Assembly: GCA_014905825.1 (NCBI GenBank)
Contig: JACGCN010000039.1
Location: 124,001 to 188,000, forward strand
Source of the DNA: Lyophyllum atratum
Taxonomy: Eukaryota > Basidiomycota > Agaricomycetes > Agaricales > Lyophyllaceae
Direction of reading: 5' to 3'
DNA length: 64,000 nt
In this document: piece by piece, positions 1 to 9,614 of the stretch
Layout: every line of letters starts with the position of its first letter
How positions within the stretch are numbered: the first letter of the stretch is position 1
Translations under genes and position numbers: made by a program
Notes under the pieces: generated by a model
Told to the model about the DNA's origin: nothing
Seen by the model: the letters and a program-made list of their open reading frames with translations, nothing else
Database searches by the model: none

Positions 1-927
1 TCGACTGGGGACCTACTGCGGGTGCGGGAGCGGTACCGTCTCCGTGGTGAAGGGGATCGCGGCCGTCCAGGGTCACCCCGATGTCCGAGTGTGCTCAACA
101 GGTCTTCCACCCCTTTCATGGCTCCTGACTGGACCTTTCGTGCCCGTTTCTCTTTTTTCTTGGCTTTCCTCGCTTGACGTTCCTCCCGCGTTTCATCTTT
201 ACGTTTGCTCTTTGATTGAGACTTCTTGAGTTCCTTTAGAGCTTTCTCCTCTTTCCTCTGCGAGAGGAGATAGTCGCGCATAGGATCTTCTGGATCGATT
301 GGGGGAGATGATGAAGCAGAGGAATCAGAGTCAAGATCCTCGTCTGTGGAGATAAGCCTATTACTTCGGGTGAAACGTGAACAGTAAGGGGATCAACCAA
401 CCGACAACCATTGCAGGTTTCGCGTTGAAGCTCTGTTCGTCGGCTTCAACCCATTCCCCATCTTCGCCTTTGGTTTTAGGCTGCTTGTAGTTCTTCACGT
501 GGTCAACTCGAAGGGTTTTCTCTAGGACCTTGGCGCCATTGAGGTTGTCAACGGCAAGTATGGTAGACCGTTGATCCTCGTACATCAGAAATCCGAAACC
601 TTTAGTTTTGCCTGTCTCTTTGTCCCGAGGCATGTTCAGATCCATCACCTCGCCATATCTATTGTGGAATTAGTTAACCAGCTAGAATATGGTGCTCAGA
701 AGAGTCTTACTGCGAGAATATAGTGATTACATCTCCTTCTGTGAGATCGAAGTGGAGACCGCCAACGAAGACATAGGCTGAATCCCTGTATTCATCGTGC
801 CATGATGCTCCGCTGACACCTAGGTCAAGCTCAAGCTGGTTGATTTTATTGATTTCCTTCACGACACTGTGGAAAAAGCAGGATATTAGCGCCCAATTTG
901 CGATTCGCGGTAGGAGACTCACTTCAT
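1..927 (-). CDS. IST3: U2 snRNP component IST3/RBMX2-like RNA-binding protein (3' end cut by window)
   Basis: Pre-mRNA splicing factor of the Ist3/RBMX2 family, part of the RES complex that binds the U2 snRNP in the nucleus. Exons on the minus strand are 923-927, 711-866, 402-658 and <1-343. The first exon carries only ATGAA. The N-terminus reads MNVVKEINKINQLELDLGVS, and a single RRM follows: RNP2-like YVFVGGL, RNP1-like KGFGFLMYE, then the family signature STILAVDNLNGA. After the RRM comes an acidic/serine linker, a lysine/glutamate-rich stretch and an Arg-Ser-rich tail that runs off the window, so the stop codon is not seen. The third intron uses a GTTGGT donor, chosen because it alone keeps the acidic linker in frame. 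The gene is head to head with the eIF3d gene, 83 bases away. Family assignment is firm; the exact third splice site is slightly less so. Confidence 0.93.
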
Positions 928-1010
928 AGCGGTGGCGCGAACACAAGAGGTTTTCCCACGGTCTTCACTCATTAAATTTTCTACCAACGCCGCTCACTCA
1001 GCCTACCAAA
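928..1010. promoter_or_regulatory. Short shared promoter between IST3 and eIF3d
   Basis: Only 83 bases separate the two divergent start codons, so the core promoters and both 5' leaders must share or overlap this interval. No TATA box is visible. This is inferred from spacing only. Confidence 0.5.
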
Positions 1011-3118
1011 ATGTCTTCATTCTCACTACCACCCATCAACGACAGTCCCGACGGCGGATGGGGACCTTCTTCATCGCACCCACCCGACCAGTTCAAATTC
1101 AAGGATATCCCGTACGCCCCGTACTCCAAATCTGACAAACTTGGTCGATTCGCAGATTGGAATGATCTTTCATCGGACAATCGTCAGACTGCTGCTGGCG
1201 TTCCACTGACGCCCAGCCTCCGTGGAGGAGGCCCAGGCGGTCGCAGAAGGGATGGCAACCAGGCTTTCGGCAGCGGCACCGCCAGCGCTTTCGCCTACTT
1301 CCACACCGAGGACGAGTCGTCGTTCTCCCTCGTCGACAACAAAACCGCTGCACCTCGTAGAGGAGGACTATTCAATCGCGGCAGAGGAGCTTCCAGGGGT
1401 GGAGCTGCATACAATGTCAGAGGTGGGGCTAGGGGAGGACGTGGAGGACCTGCTGGCCGAGGGAACCAGAACCAGCGTGGAGGAAGGAGAGGTTGGAGGG
1501 ACTGGGAGAAGGTCCGTGTTTCATCTGGCATTGGCATTCTGTGTTTTCTCATCTATCTGGTAGAACAACCGCACGCGCGAGTCGTCTGTGGTTATCTCCC
1601 CTCAATGGACCATGCTGGAAGAAATTGAGTTCCATCGGTTGGCCAAACTCCGTCTTGAAGTTGACGAACCTGAAGAATTGTGAGTTTCCCTGCCGGATGT
1701 GAACTAGGCGTCATCTCACAATGGTTTCAAGGGAGTCTTATGGTCGGCTGTTCGCTTACGAAAAATCCTACGATCGTGTCACTACCAAGACCGAACGTCC
1801 TCTTCAACTGGTGGATCGTATCAAGTACAACACCACCACCTCTGATGACCCTGTTATCCAGGAGGTACGATCCTTTCTATTTTGTCTGTTTTTTCTTTTC
1901 TTTTGGCTTATTTTGGTCACTAGCTCGCCAGCAGGAACGTCGCCAAGGTGTATACCACGGACGTGATTCTCAGCGTCTTGATGTGTGCCCCGCGCTCCGT
2001 TTACCCATGGGACATCGTCATTGTTCGTGAAGGAAACAACCTTTACTTCGACAAGCGGGATGGCGGTCCATTCGATACCGTCACCGTCAACGAAAATGCG
2101 GCCGATCCACCACAGGATCCCACTCCTCCTAACCCAAACAACCCCGCCGAAAAGGCGGCAGTCCCCGAGGTCCCCTCGATAAACTCAGCGACCTCCTTAT
2201 CGCTAGAAGCCACCTACATTAATCAAAACTTTGGCTTCCAGTCTGTCATCGAGAACCCTCCACCAGCTGCAGTAGACTTTGCCCACCCCAACCCCTTCTA
2301 TGGCCCAGAAGAGACAGAACCTCTGGCGTCATGTGGGTACCGCTACAGGCTTTTCGACCTCGGCATCACAGAGGATGAAGACATTAAGATCTGTGTTCGA
2401 ACTGAGGTCGATGCGTACTCACCTGGACAAGGGAACCCACGCGAAGGCCAGGGTTTAGTCACGATTCGGGCACTCAACGAATTCGATCCTCGAGCCCAAG
2501 GTGCCGGCGGAGCTCCTGATTGGCGCTCGAAGCTAGACTCGCAGCGTGGTGCGGTCGTTGCTACGGAGATGAAAAATAACAGCTCCAAACTTGCCAAATG
2601 GACGGTGCAGAGTGTATTGGCGGGAGCTGAGCTCATGAAGATTGGGTACGTGTTTCCGTTCTTTCCATTTTCGATCGCTCGCCACACTGTCTCAACCTCC
2701 GTTCTATGATGATCGCGATAGTATTGCTGACGCCTCGGCTTTATAGGTATATCTCCCGAGCCAATCCTCGCGACAACACACGTCACGTCATCCTCAGCAC
2801 AGCGTCCATGCGCCCCACTGATTTCGCTGGACAGCTCAACGTTTCGTTAGCTAACGGCTGGGGTATCGTACGAACGGTCACGGATATGTGCATGAAGATG
2901 CCCGAAGGCAAATATGTGCTTGTCAAGGACCCAAATAAGGTGCGTTGATTGCCGCCTCTGTGTCCACCCATATGGGCATTCAGCACGCCGTGATATTAAC
3001 GCACTTTCCATTTGTGTAGCCCGTGATCCGTCTTTACTCCGTACCTTTGACAACTTTCACAGGCGATGACGAAGACCAGGATGGACAGGAAGGGGAGGGC
3101 TTTGAGGATGATGAATAG
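1011..3118 (+). CDS. eif3d: Eukaryotic translation initiation factor 3 subunit D
   Basis: eIF3d, the cap-binding subunit of the cytoplasmic eIF3 complex. Exons are 1011-1511, 1564-1679, 1732-1864, 1924-2645, 2747-2939 and 3020-3118, giving 587 residues, near the usual size. Residues about 1-60 carry the conserved start (PPINDSPDGGWGP, then FKDIPYAPYSKSDKLGR). An RG-rich, probably RNA-binding stretch lies around residues 115-165. The body matches the family throughout: SPQWTMLEEIEFHRL, DDPVIQE, YTTDVILSVLMC, RSVYPWDIV, LYFDKRDGGPFD, EPLASCGYRYR, SQRGAVVATEMKNNSSKLAKW and SRHVI-like NTRHVILSTASMRP. It ends in the typical acidic tail. Each splice choice restores a continuous match to the family. 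No frameshift or missing block was seen. Confidence 0.97.
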
Positions 3119-3252
3119 GAACCCCGCGACATCTGACATCTGACTGATACTGTCGCGGCTGAAACCTCTTCGATTAACCCTTGATAATGATATGTATCTC
3201 TCGAACATCTAGAAAACTGCCTTCCATCGCTGCTCACACTCTGTCAAAGCAG

Positions 3253-4621
3253 TCAAGTTTGAGAGCTGAGTAACGTCTCCACTGCTGCTTCGATGTTGGA
3301 GCTAGAGTCACCAGATACATTATCAGAAGAATGGTTTACGGAAAAATAGAGTTTCAACTCACCTGCGCTGGAGTGCTGCAACAACGACGTCCCGTTGGAC
3401 ATCCGGAAACATAGTTGTCAACTGAGTTATTTCTGCTTCAGCCGGCACCCGAATACCAGCACTCGCGCGCTCCGTCCGCCCAGTCAATTCATCCACCCAT
3501 TCCCTCATCACAGAACCTGTTCCCGCGCCCACAGCGTTAGGATTAAGTTCAGGGTTCCGGAGCCTTGGCGCTGCTGCTCCTGGCGAAGGCCGTGCCGTGG
3601 TAATAACCTCCTCATTCTGAGAAGTCGTAGATGAAGCAGCGTTTCGGGTTGTAGATCCCCTTGAATCATCCGGGAGGGCGCGGTTCGATCGCCGAGGTGG
3701 GCGGAGCGATCCCACCAACGGCAACAGAAATCGTTGAGCGAATCTGACCACAGCGGGGGATAGACGATATGATTTAAGGTTCGCGAGGTCAGAGCGGTAA
3801 ATCTGTCCCACGAGGATACCAATGATGGCTACAGCCCCTGAGCTAGGGAGACGGCTGATGGCTGTCTGAAGAAACCACGAAATCAGAAAACTTTTCCTAT
3901 GAAGATATGGAAGGGCTAAACCTGTAGGGCCAGCAGATATATCAAACTCTTGTTGTTCAGAGGGATGCCGAAGATTCGGTAATTGTAGGCGGAGGGGACG
4001 ATCCGAGAATATTGGTACAGCAAGCCGAATATAAGCACAGCGGGACCCATTGCGATGTGATTCAGACCAACGCGGTGGAAGAGCATCAGAAATATCAGTT
4101 CCAATATCGTCCCCAGAATGGTGGACACCAGAGCGAAAGACTGTCGTGAGGTGTTACATTTACAGCCTTGACCACACCGCGAAAACTGTGCTCACGGCGA
4201 ACTTCACGCTTCCAAATTGACGCTCCACGTGCACGCCAACATTGTATAAGACCAGTTCTCCGATGAAAAGATCACTTGAGTTGGTGAACGCAAGGTGATG
4301 GAGAGGCAGTCTCCAGTACTGCAGGGATCTACATTCAGGCTTGATGACGTGCGCCAAAAAAGGAACGCGATAGACGCTACCTGGTGGTGACGAGACAAGT
4401 GCGGAATCAACTGGAAGTCAAACGGCTTCAGCAAGGCTGAGGAATAGAACATTATGTGCTTACTTGGAGGTGGAAGTAGTGTTTTACGTCGAATATCCCG
4501 ACGAGTATGGATGTGAGCCCATAGCCCACCATAAGCCCTGCGCAACATACGCTCAGATGACAGTATTGGGCGATGTTACTAAAAAGATACCTTTAGAAAC
4601 CGAAGCATTCTCGAAAGACAT
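3253..4621 (-). CDS. DSC2: Rhomboid-like ER membrane protein with C-terminal UBA domain (Dsc2/UBAC2 family)
   Basis: Likely an inactive rhomboid-fold protein of the ER/Golgi membrane. In fungi this family (Dsc2) belongs to the Dsc E3 ligase complex; the animal homologue is UBAC2. Minus-strand exons are 4591-4621, 4464-4537, 4381-4425, 4196-4318, 3922-4140, 3363-3865 and 3253-3301, giving 347 residues. The N-terminus starts MSFENASVSKGLMVGYG, followed by the family-typical order DVKHYFHLQ, HQYWRLPLHHLAFTNSSDLFIGELVLYN, ERQFGSVKFA, then several hydrophobic segments. A serine-rich linker leads to a C-terminal UBA motif (ITQLTTMFPDVQRDVVVAAL ending NIEAAVETLL). No serine-histidine catalytic pair is evident. 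One intron, 4426-4463, is only 38 bases, so that junction is the weakest point. The assignment to Dsc2 rather than another rhomboid-UBA protein is by domain order. Confidence 0.85.
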
Positions 4622-7600
4622 GTGGTGCCGGCTGACTGCGCAGCACTCGCAGTGGAGGTTCGAGAAGACCGTGGGAGCACTCCAGCACGCGACACGATAT
4701 TCCAACCTGATCTAACCTTCATTGGCTCTCATTTGGCTCTCATTCAGCAATCTCAGCCCAGCCGCCCCTGCCTCGAGGCCTTCATATCATAACCTTTGCG
4801 CAGTATTATCCAACGTTCGTCTCGTCTCCAACTTGAGAGGTTCGGGAACTTTCAATCACGCGTGGCACAAAGGTCCCGAGCCTAGCCTCATCTAGTACCC
4901 CAAAATTCAATACGCCTCTATCGAGCTTGCGGCTCTCGCAGATTGCCACTCTTTCGCGTCGACTGGGGTGCAAGTGGGGTTTACAGCTGTCATATGCCCA
5001 ATTGCTTTCATTGCCAGTACGACCTAGACAAGCTAAAGAGTCTTCAGAGACAGCTCGGCCGGCACGCCATCCCGTTGACATCAGTGAGAGACTTGTTTTC
5101 TTTACGCCTCACTTTCCCCGGTCGCTGCTCTGGAAACTCCACCTGTTGCATTCATTCCATAGCACCGTTGAGGATAGGATTGAACGGCCCCCTTCCATTT
5201 GACTTGGACGTGACGGTGGCAAGCCGGTGACCCGTTGGCGTTTGTGGAGACGGGATATGGTATATGCCTTCAAGACGTCTCGTGAGTCCTTCTTTACGTT
5301 ACTTGATCTCAATACTCAATACGGCTCCAGATTTGTGTGCTTTTAAGGCTTCCAATGTCGCGGCATTCACCGGACCAGATGGACTTCTTCGTCTCGCTCT
5401 GAATAGATCTCGTCCCTGGTCGATTGTATCTCATACCATATAAGTCCTTGTAGGCGCAGATAAGGCCCTGGAAGAAGCACTGGCTCTGGCCCCCTCCGCT
5501 TGTGAAGGGTCGTACCTCTCCACACCATATACCTGCGGTACATACGCCAGCGCATCTTGGACGTTCTATAGCCATGCTCAGGGGCCCCCGAAGCCTCTGT
5601 CGTATGAAATTTGCGACGTCAGCTGGCTTGGGGCAATACCACTTAGACGTGTTTGACATGTCCACGTCCCACTCGAACGCCGCTGAGCTCCTTTACTTCG
5701 ATGACAGAGGGTGCACATGTCCAGGGGAGGCTCCGGCACCCATTTCCTCATGCGTCATGAAATTTCTCCGGCGGAAGCCTGACACCAACGACCCTGCCAA
5801 ATACTAATAGGTGATGACATACCTCTCCAGTTTTCCTTAACTCCGCCTCTGTCGACGTCTGATTCTCCTTGTTTAGCAAGTGGACATGTCGTCCTCCCGC
5901 GATGTGTCTTGGATGTCTTCTCTATGCTATCTACCGTAGGCAGAAGTCATAGATGAAATCAAAAGCTCAATTATAGGATTGCAGACAGTTCTTTTTTACA
6001 TGTCGAAAACTTTCTTCTCGGCACCTGGATGTAACTCCTCGGCCGGTCCCACATCAAGCCCAAACTAAACGCTGAGTCTACGCATCTAGAAAATTAGTCC
6101 AGTCTGACTTGGAAGGATACTGTCCTCAGGTGATCAACCCTAGGTCGTTAAACAACGGATACAATCCATCACCGTCGCTCCTTCACCTGCGCTATTCCTG
6201 TACGAAGGCGCTGTTCCAGGATGCCGCGGTAGATAAGTAAGCCACATGAGTGGATTGGGCACCGTGAGTAATGCAACTCCCGAGATAGAATTCAGTCGAC
6301 TTGCTTCTACTCACTGTCATATTCATGTGGATTCAGAACTGGACGTCCTCCACACCTAAATGACAGGTATTTTGAATTGTGGTGAGCAGGCGTTCGCCGC
6401 TGTTACACGTTCTACGTCTCCCGGCAACACGGTATGTATTCTCAAAACGCACAACATCGGTCCGCTGCACTGCGCATACGGGTTACCAATACTTGACCGT
6501 GGTAAGTGCCTATTAAGGGTACAATATCTCCATCCCTCTGCCTGTGAAACTCCCAGGAATAATTCTCGTATACCCAATGGTTATCTCCACGTTCGGTCGC
6601 TTGGGTAAAAGTGTGGGATATGCCCGTCCTTGTAGCCGCATAAGCTCTTGCGTTGACATAATTTCGGCGGCGATGAAGCCGTTACTCAGAAGAACTTCGA
6701 CCGCTGGTACTTGATCGAAGCAGCGCCAGGACTCTTCCCTAATATGCTAGTACCATACCGGTTGGAAGCCTATGACTCATACTGGTGATTAATGTCATAT
6801 CATGAACGTACGGCGTCGAGCGTCCAATACGCTGTATAGCGTTCTCTAGCTACCCCAGATTGCAATTTAGCAGTGACAGCGTTCTTTCGAAGCTGCAGAC
6901 CGAATATGTACGGCACAGAGTCGACCCCACACCATTTCCCCTTCTGGGTGCCAAAGATCTCAGGCTTAGCCGTATACGACAGGCCTGTGATAACGTTCAG
7001 GGCATTAGGCTTTGGAGCGCACGCGCCAGTTTCGCCGAAGGACGTGAAAATATGGCCAAGGCCGAAGAACAGCGCGACTAGGCTCCTGGCCATAACAAAT
7101 GCTGCGTTATCTCAAACTTGCTCATAGTGGCGCTGGTCTGGTGACCGGGGCGCACCATATGCCACGATGGCGCTGCTTCCGGCCCTGACCAGACTACTTA
7201 CAGCCCTGTGCGCCTTGGCGGGATCATCCAATCTGTGGCACCGACATCCCGCAAATCTCTCCGGATATCGGGCTCTCTGGCGGTCGATCTCAGGCTTGGT
7301 ATATTAAAGTGGTGTCATTTGCCACCGTCGTCGGGCAGCGGGAGAACATAGAGGAAGTTGAAGCGGATCATGAAACGTTTACCTGAGCAGATGCCGCACA
7401 CGGATGCAAAACCGAGCCACGTTCCTTGACGAGCGACGCCTTTGGGCGGGTTTATGAAATGGTCTCGATCATAAGATGCGGACATCCGGAGGTAGGATTC
7501 CGTGCGACCACGCTGACGATTGACATGATCGGGACGATCGATCGTTCGTCGTCACACACTCATTAACAGTTATTGGTTCTTCGAGTTTGTGTCTCCTGAA

Positions 7601-8061
7601 CGCGTGATGCGAGCCCATGTTCTCGAATCTCTAATCCCGACTGCAGGCTCCTTTACAGGTGTGAGCCTCCGGGATCCGCAGCCTAACCGCAGATGTCCTA
7701 AGGCGTCCGGTGAGGCAGCCGCCGGTCCACAGAACCGTTTGGACGTTTGTACTCGCCGCGGAGAAGTGAGGGATGAGAGTTGCTTGGGGGATAGCAGGGG
7801 ATAGCTTTCATGACTGACATGAGGCGCACCGTCGTTCCACAAAGAGAAAAGAAGCAGACGTTGTGAGTTGTTGACACGGGCCTGTATCAGCCTCCCGTCA
7901 CTGGTCACTGCGACACCTCCCCTGCCTATCCTCAAATGCAGCTACCACTTTGGGCTCTCGTTTTGAAACGCGACTTCGTGGCACCTCCCCCTTTCCAAAT
8001 TCTGTTCCCCGATCTTGAACTCCGCATATTCACCATGACACTTTGCTGAATGCTCTTCTTG
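4622..8061. other. Gene-poor stretch without a confident gene
   Basis: No reading frame here could be joined into a recognisable protein. Protein-like fragments occur on the plus strand near 5348-5440 (a frame reading NVAAFTGPDGLLRLALNRS) and 5464-5640 (YLSTPYTCGTYASASWTFYS). They lie in different frames with no convincing intron between them, which suggests a decayed gene. A short minus-strand ORF at 6800-7093 is listed separately. Nothing else was recognised. Confidence 0.4.
6800..7093 (-). CDS. Possible small secreted protein (unsupported single ORF)
   Basis: A 97-codon ORF starts with ATG. It opens with a signal-peptide-like segment (MARSLVALFFGLGHIFTSFG) followed by a polar stretch with two cysteines (GACAPKPNALNVITGLSYT, then KGKWCGVDSVP). 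Third codon positions in the first half favour C/G, as in real genes of this window, but the second half does not. I recognise no family. It lies in a stretch otherwise lacking genes and could be a chance ORF or a first exon of a degraded gene. Confidence 0.2.
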   Translation of the reverse strand: MARSLVALFFGLGHIFTSFGETGACAPKPNALNVITGLSYTAKPEIFGTQKGKWCGVDSVPYIFGLQLRKNAVTAKLQSGVARERYTAYWTLDAVRS

Positions 8062-8087
8062 TACTATCACTGGTGTGAACTATACAA
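8062..8087 (+). repeat. Left terminal inverted repeat of the MITE-like element
   Basis: It starts TACTATCACTGGTGTGAAC. Its reverse complement equals 8566-8591 except for one base (position 15: T here, G equivalent in the other arm). Confidence 0.85.
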
Positions 8088-8565
8088 ATTTGTCAATACA
8101 AGGTCAGTAACATGAGATCGCATACTCCTTTCCATACAAGTTGGGTACATAAAATATTCCTGAGATGCTAATAAACCCGATTAACCAAAATCTAGTTGGG
8201 ACGTAGTGGGGAGAAAGGGAAAATGAGCAGAATGAGCAGATGCTTGAATTCCACGACAACTATACAAGATCAGAGTCACATCAAAGTCACGGCGGCACAT
8301 TCCGGCCTCTGCCATCGCCCATCAATCTCCCACCTAGCGGGTCTTGAATGACCGTCACAGCGTGATATGCTTGTAAAGTTGGGTGTCAGGAGATTTCTGC
8401 CCTCCTCAGACCGTCTCCACCAATTATCTCATTGAAGTGGTGTGGGGATCGCATACATAACATGTATAAGAGTGTCTCTATCAATCTTCAGATTATTTGG
8501 GTGAGTGTGGAAGGCAGGAGAGACTCGAAAACCTCGAAAAGGTGATTTGTATAGTTGACACCCGC

Positions 8566-8591
8566 TTGTATAGTTCCCACCAGTGATAGTA
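8566..8591 (-). repeat. Right terminal inverted repeat of the MITE-like element
   Basis: It ends CACCAGTGATAGTA and pairs with 8062-8087. A subterminal direct copy, TTTGTATAGTTGACACC, precedes it at 8546-8562. Confidence 0.85.
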
Positions 8592-9089
8592 TCGTAGCCT
8601 TAGGCACATTGGTGGATCCGTCGGGAGGACACTGTACCCTTACGAGGTGCGATATTCCGTCAAACGATCGCGAAGGGACAAGTCCTGGCGCCAATCTCAC
8701 GATTGAGAGGCTGTGCCCCGTCAAACCAGGTAAGTTACAAACGTGCTCAAAAATTCAACGTGAGTGGAGCCCAAATTAACGAAACGAAAATAGGCCAAGG
8801 TCGCATGGTGCCAAAACTAAAACCCATTTACGAGGTGTGGTACTCGGAAATCGAAGCATGCTCCCGCCCCTGTCGTACCTTTCCCCGTCCATGGCATAAT
8901 CTCCTTTCAAGTTTCCATGAACGCCAGAGTCAGCGTCTCACTGCGCTAGAAGGAGTCACCCCGCGCCATGCTTCGAAATTCATATATTACACCTAATTTC
9001 CGCATCCCTCGGAGCCCCCGCCTCGTCTCCTGAGATACCCAATTCTGCAGTAATGCAGTCCTTTCCCATACCAGTAGCTGTAATATCCA

Positions 9090-9614
9090 ATGCCATACTG
9101 CAAAAAGGCTTACCCTGCGGGCGCTCGATCCATGCGCACGATCGTCCTACCACCAGATGGAACTGTCACAGAGCAGGACAGCCTTCGCTCGCCGACGCCG
9201 CCGCCCGCCGTATACCAGATCCTAATCAGGCAATCCTTCTTCCTCCCCCGCCTACCACCGCGTCGAATTGGCGCCAAGCTTGTATGGAGAGCACAGTTAC
9301 AGGTATGACTTGTGTCGTTACCGTCGTTGCCGTTGCCGGCCCGCTCTAGAACCGTATCGGCATTGGGACTCGACGCTCGTTAGCATCGGTCTTCTCACCC
9401 GGCCTCCTTTCCGTCGCGATCTCCCCCACCTTATGCAGTTCCAAGTCGCGCTCACACTGATATGGCCTATCGCATCGGAGCCGATACCCCAATTCCATAC
9501 CGCGCGCAATCGAGTCCCGTGTCCTATGCCTCTTGGCCAACTCAAGTTCCGCCGCTATGTACTAGAGGCCGCCGCCACACCGCCACGCACAAACACAAGT
9601 CAATCAAGACATAA
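9090..9614 (+). CDS. Possible two-exon gene, product unknown
   Basis: A tentative model joins 9090-9302 and 9384-9614 through an 81-base GT-AG intron (donor GTATGA), giving 147 residues. The first exon has coding-like third-position C/G preference and reads protein-like text such as MRTIVLPPDGTVTEQDSL and RRIGAKLVWRAQLQ. The second is proline/serine/tyrosine-rich (RSPPPYAVPSRAHTDMAYR). No family is recognised and the 3' end may continue in further exons. It could also be part of a long leader of the GATA gene or non-coding. Confidence 0.25.

Larger units (their letters stand above)
8062..8591. mobile_element. MITE-like non-autonomous DNA transposon, about 530 bases, with TA-bounded terminal inverted repeats
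   Basis: The interval is bounded by 26-base inverted repeats (8062-8087 and 8566-8591) that match at 25 of 26 positions and begin with TA. If TA is the target-site duplication, the element proper is 8064-8589. Such ends suit a Tc1/mariner-related family. The right arm carries a second, slightly diverged copy of the terminal sequence (8546-8562; 16 of 17 match to the left arm in inverted orientation). No transposase frame is present inside, so the copy would depend on an enzyme encoded elsewhere. Family assignment is inferred from the ends only. Confidence 0.7.
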
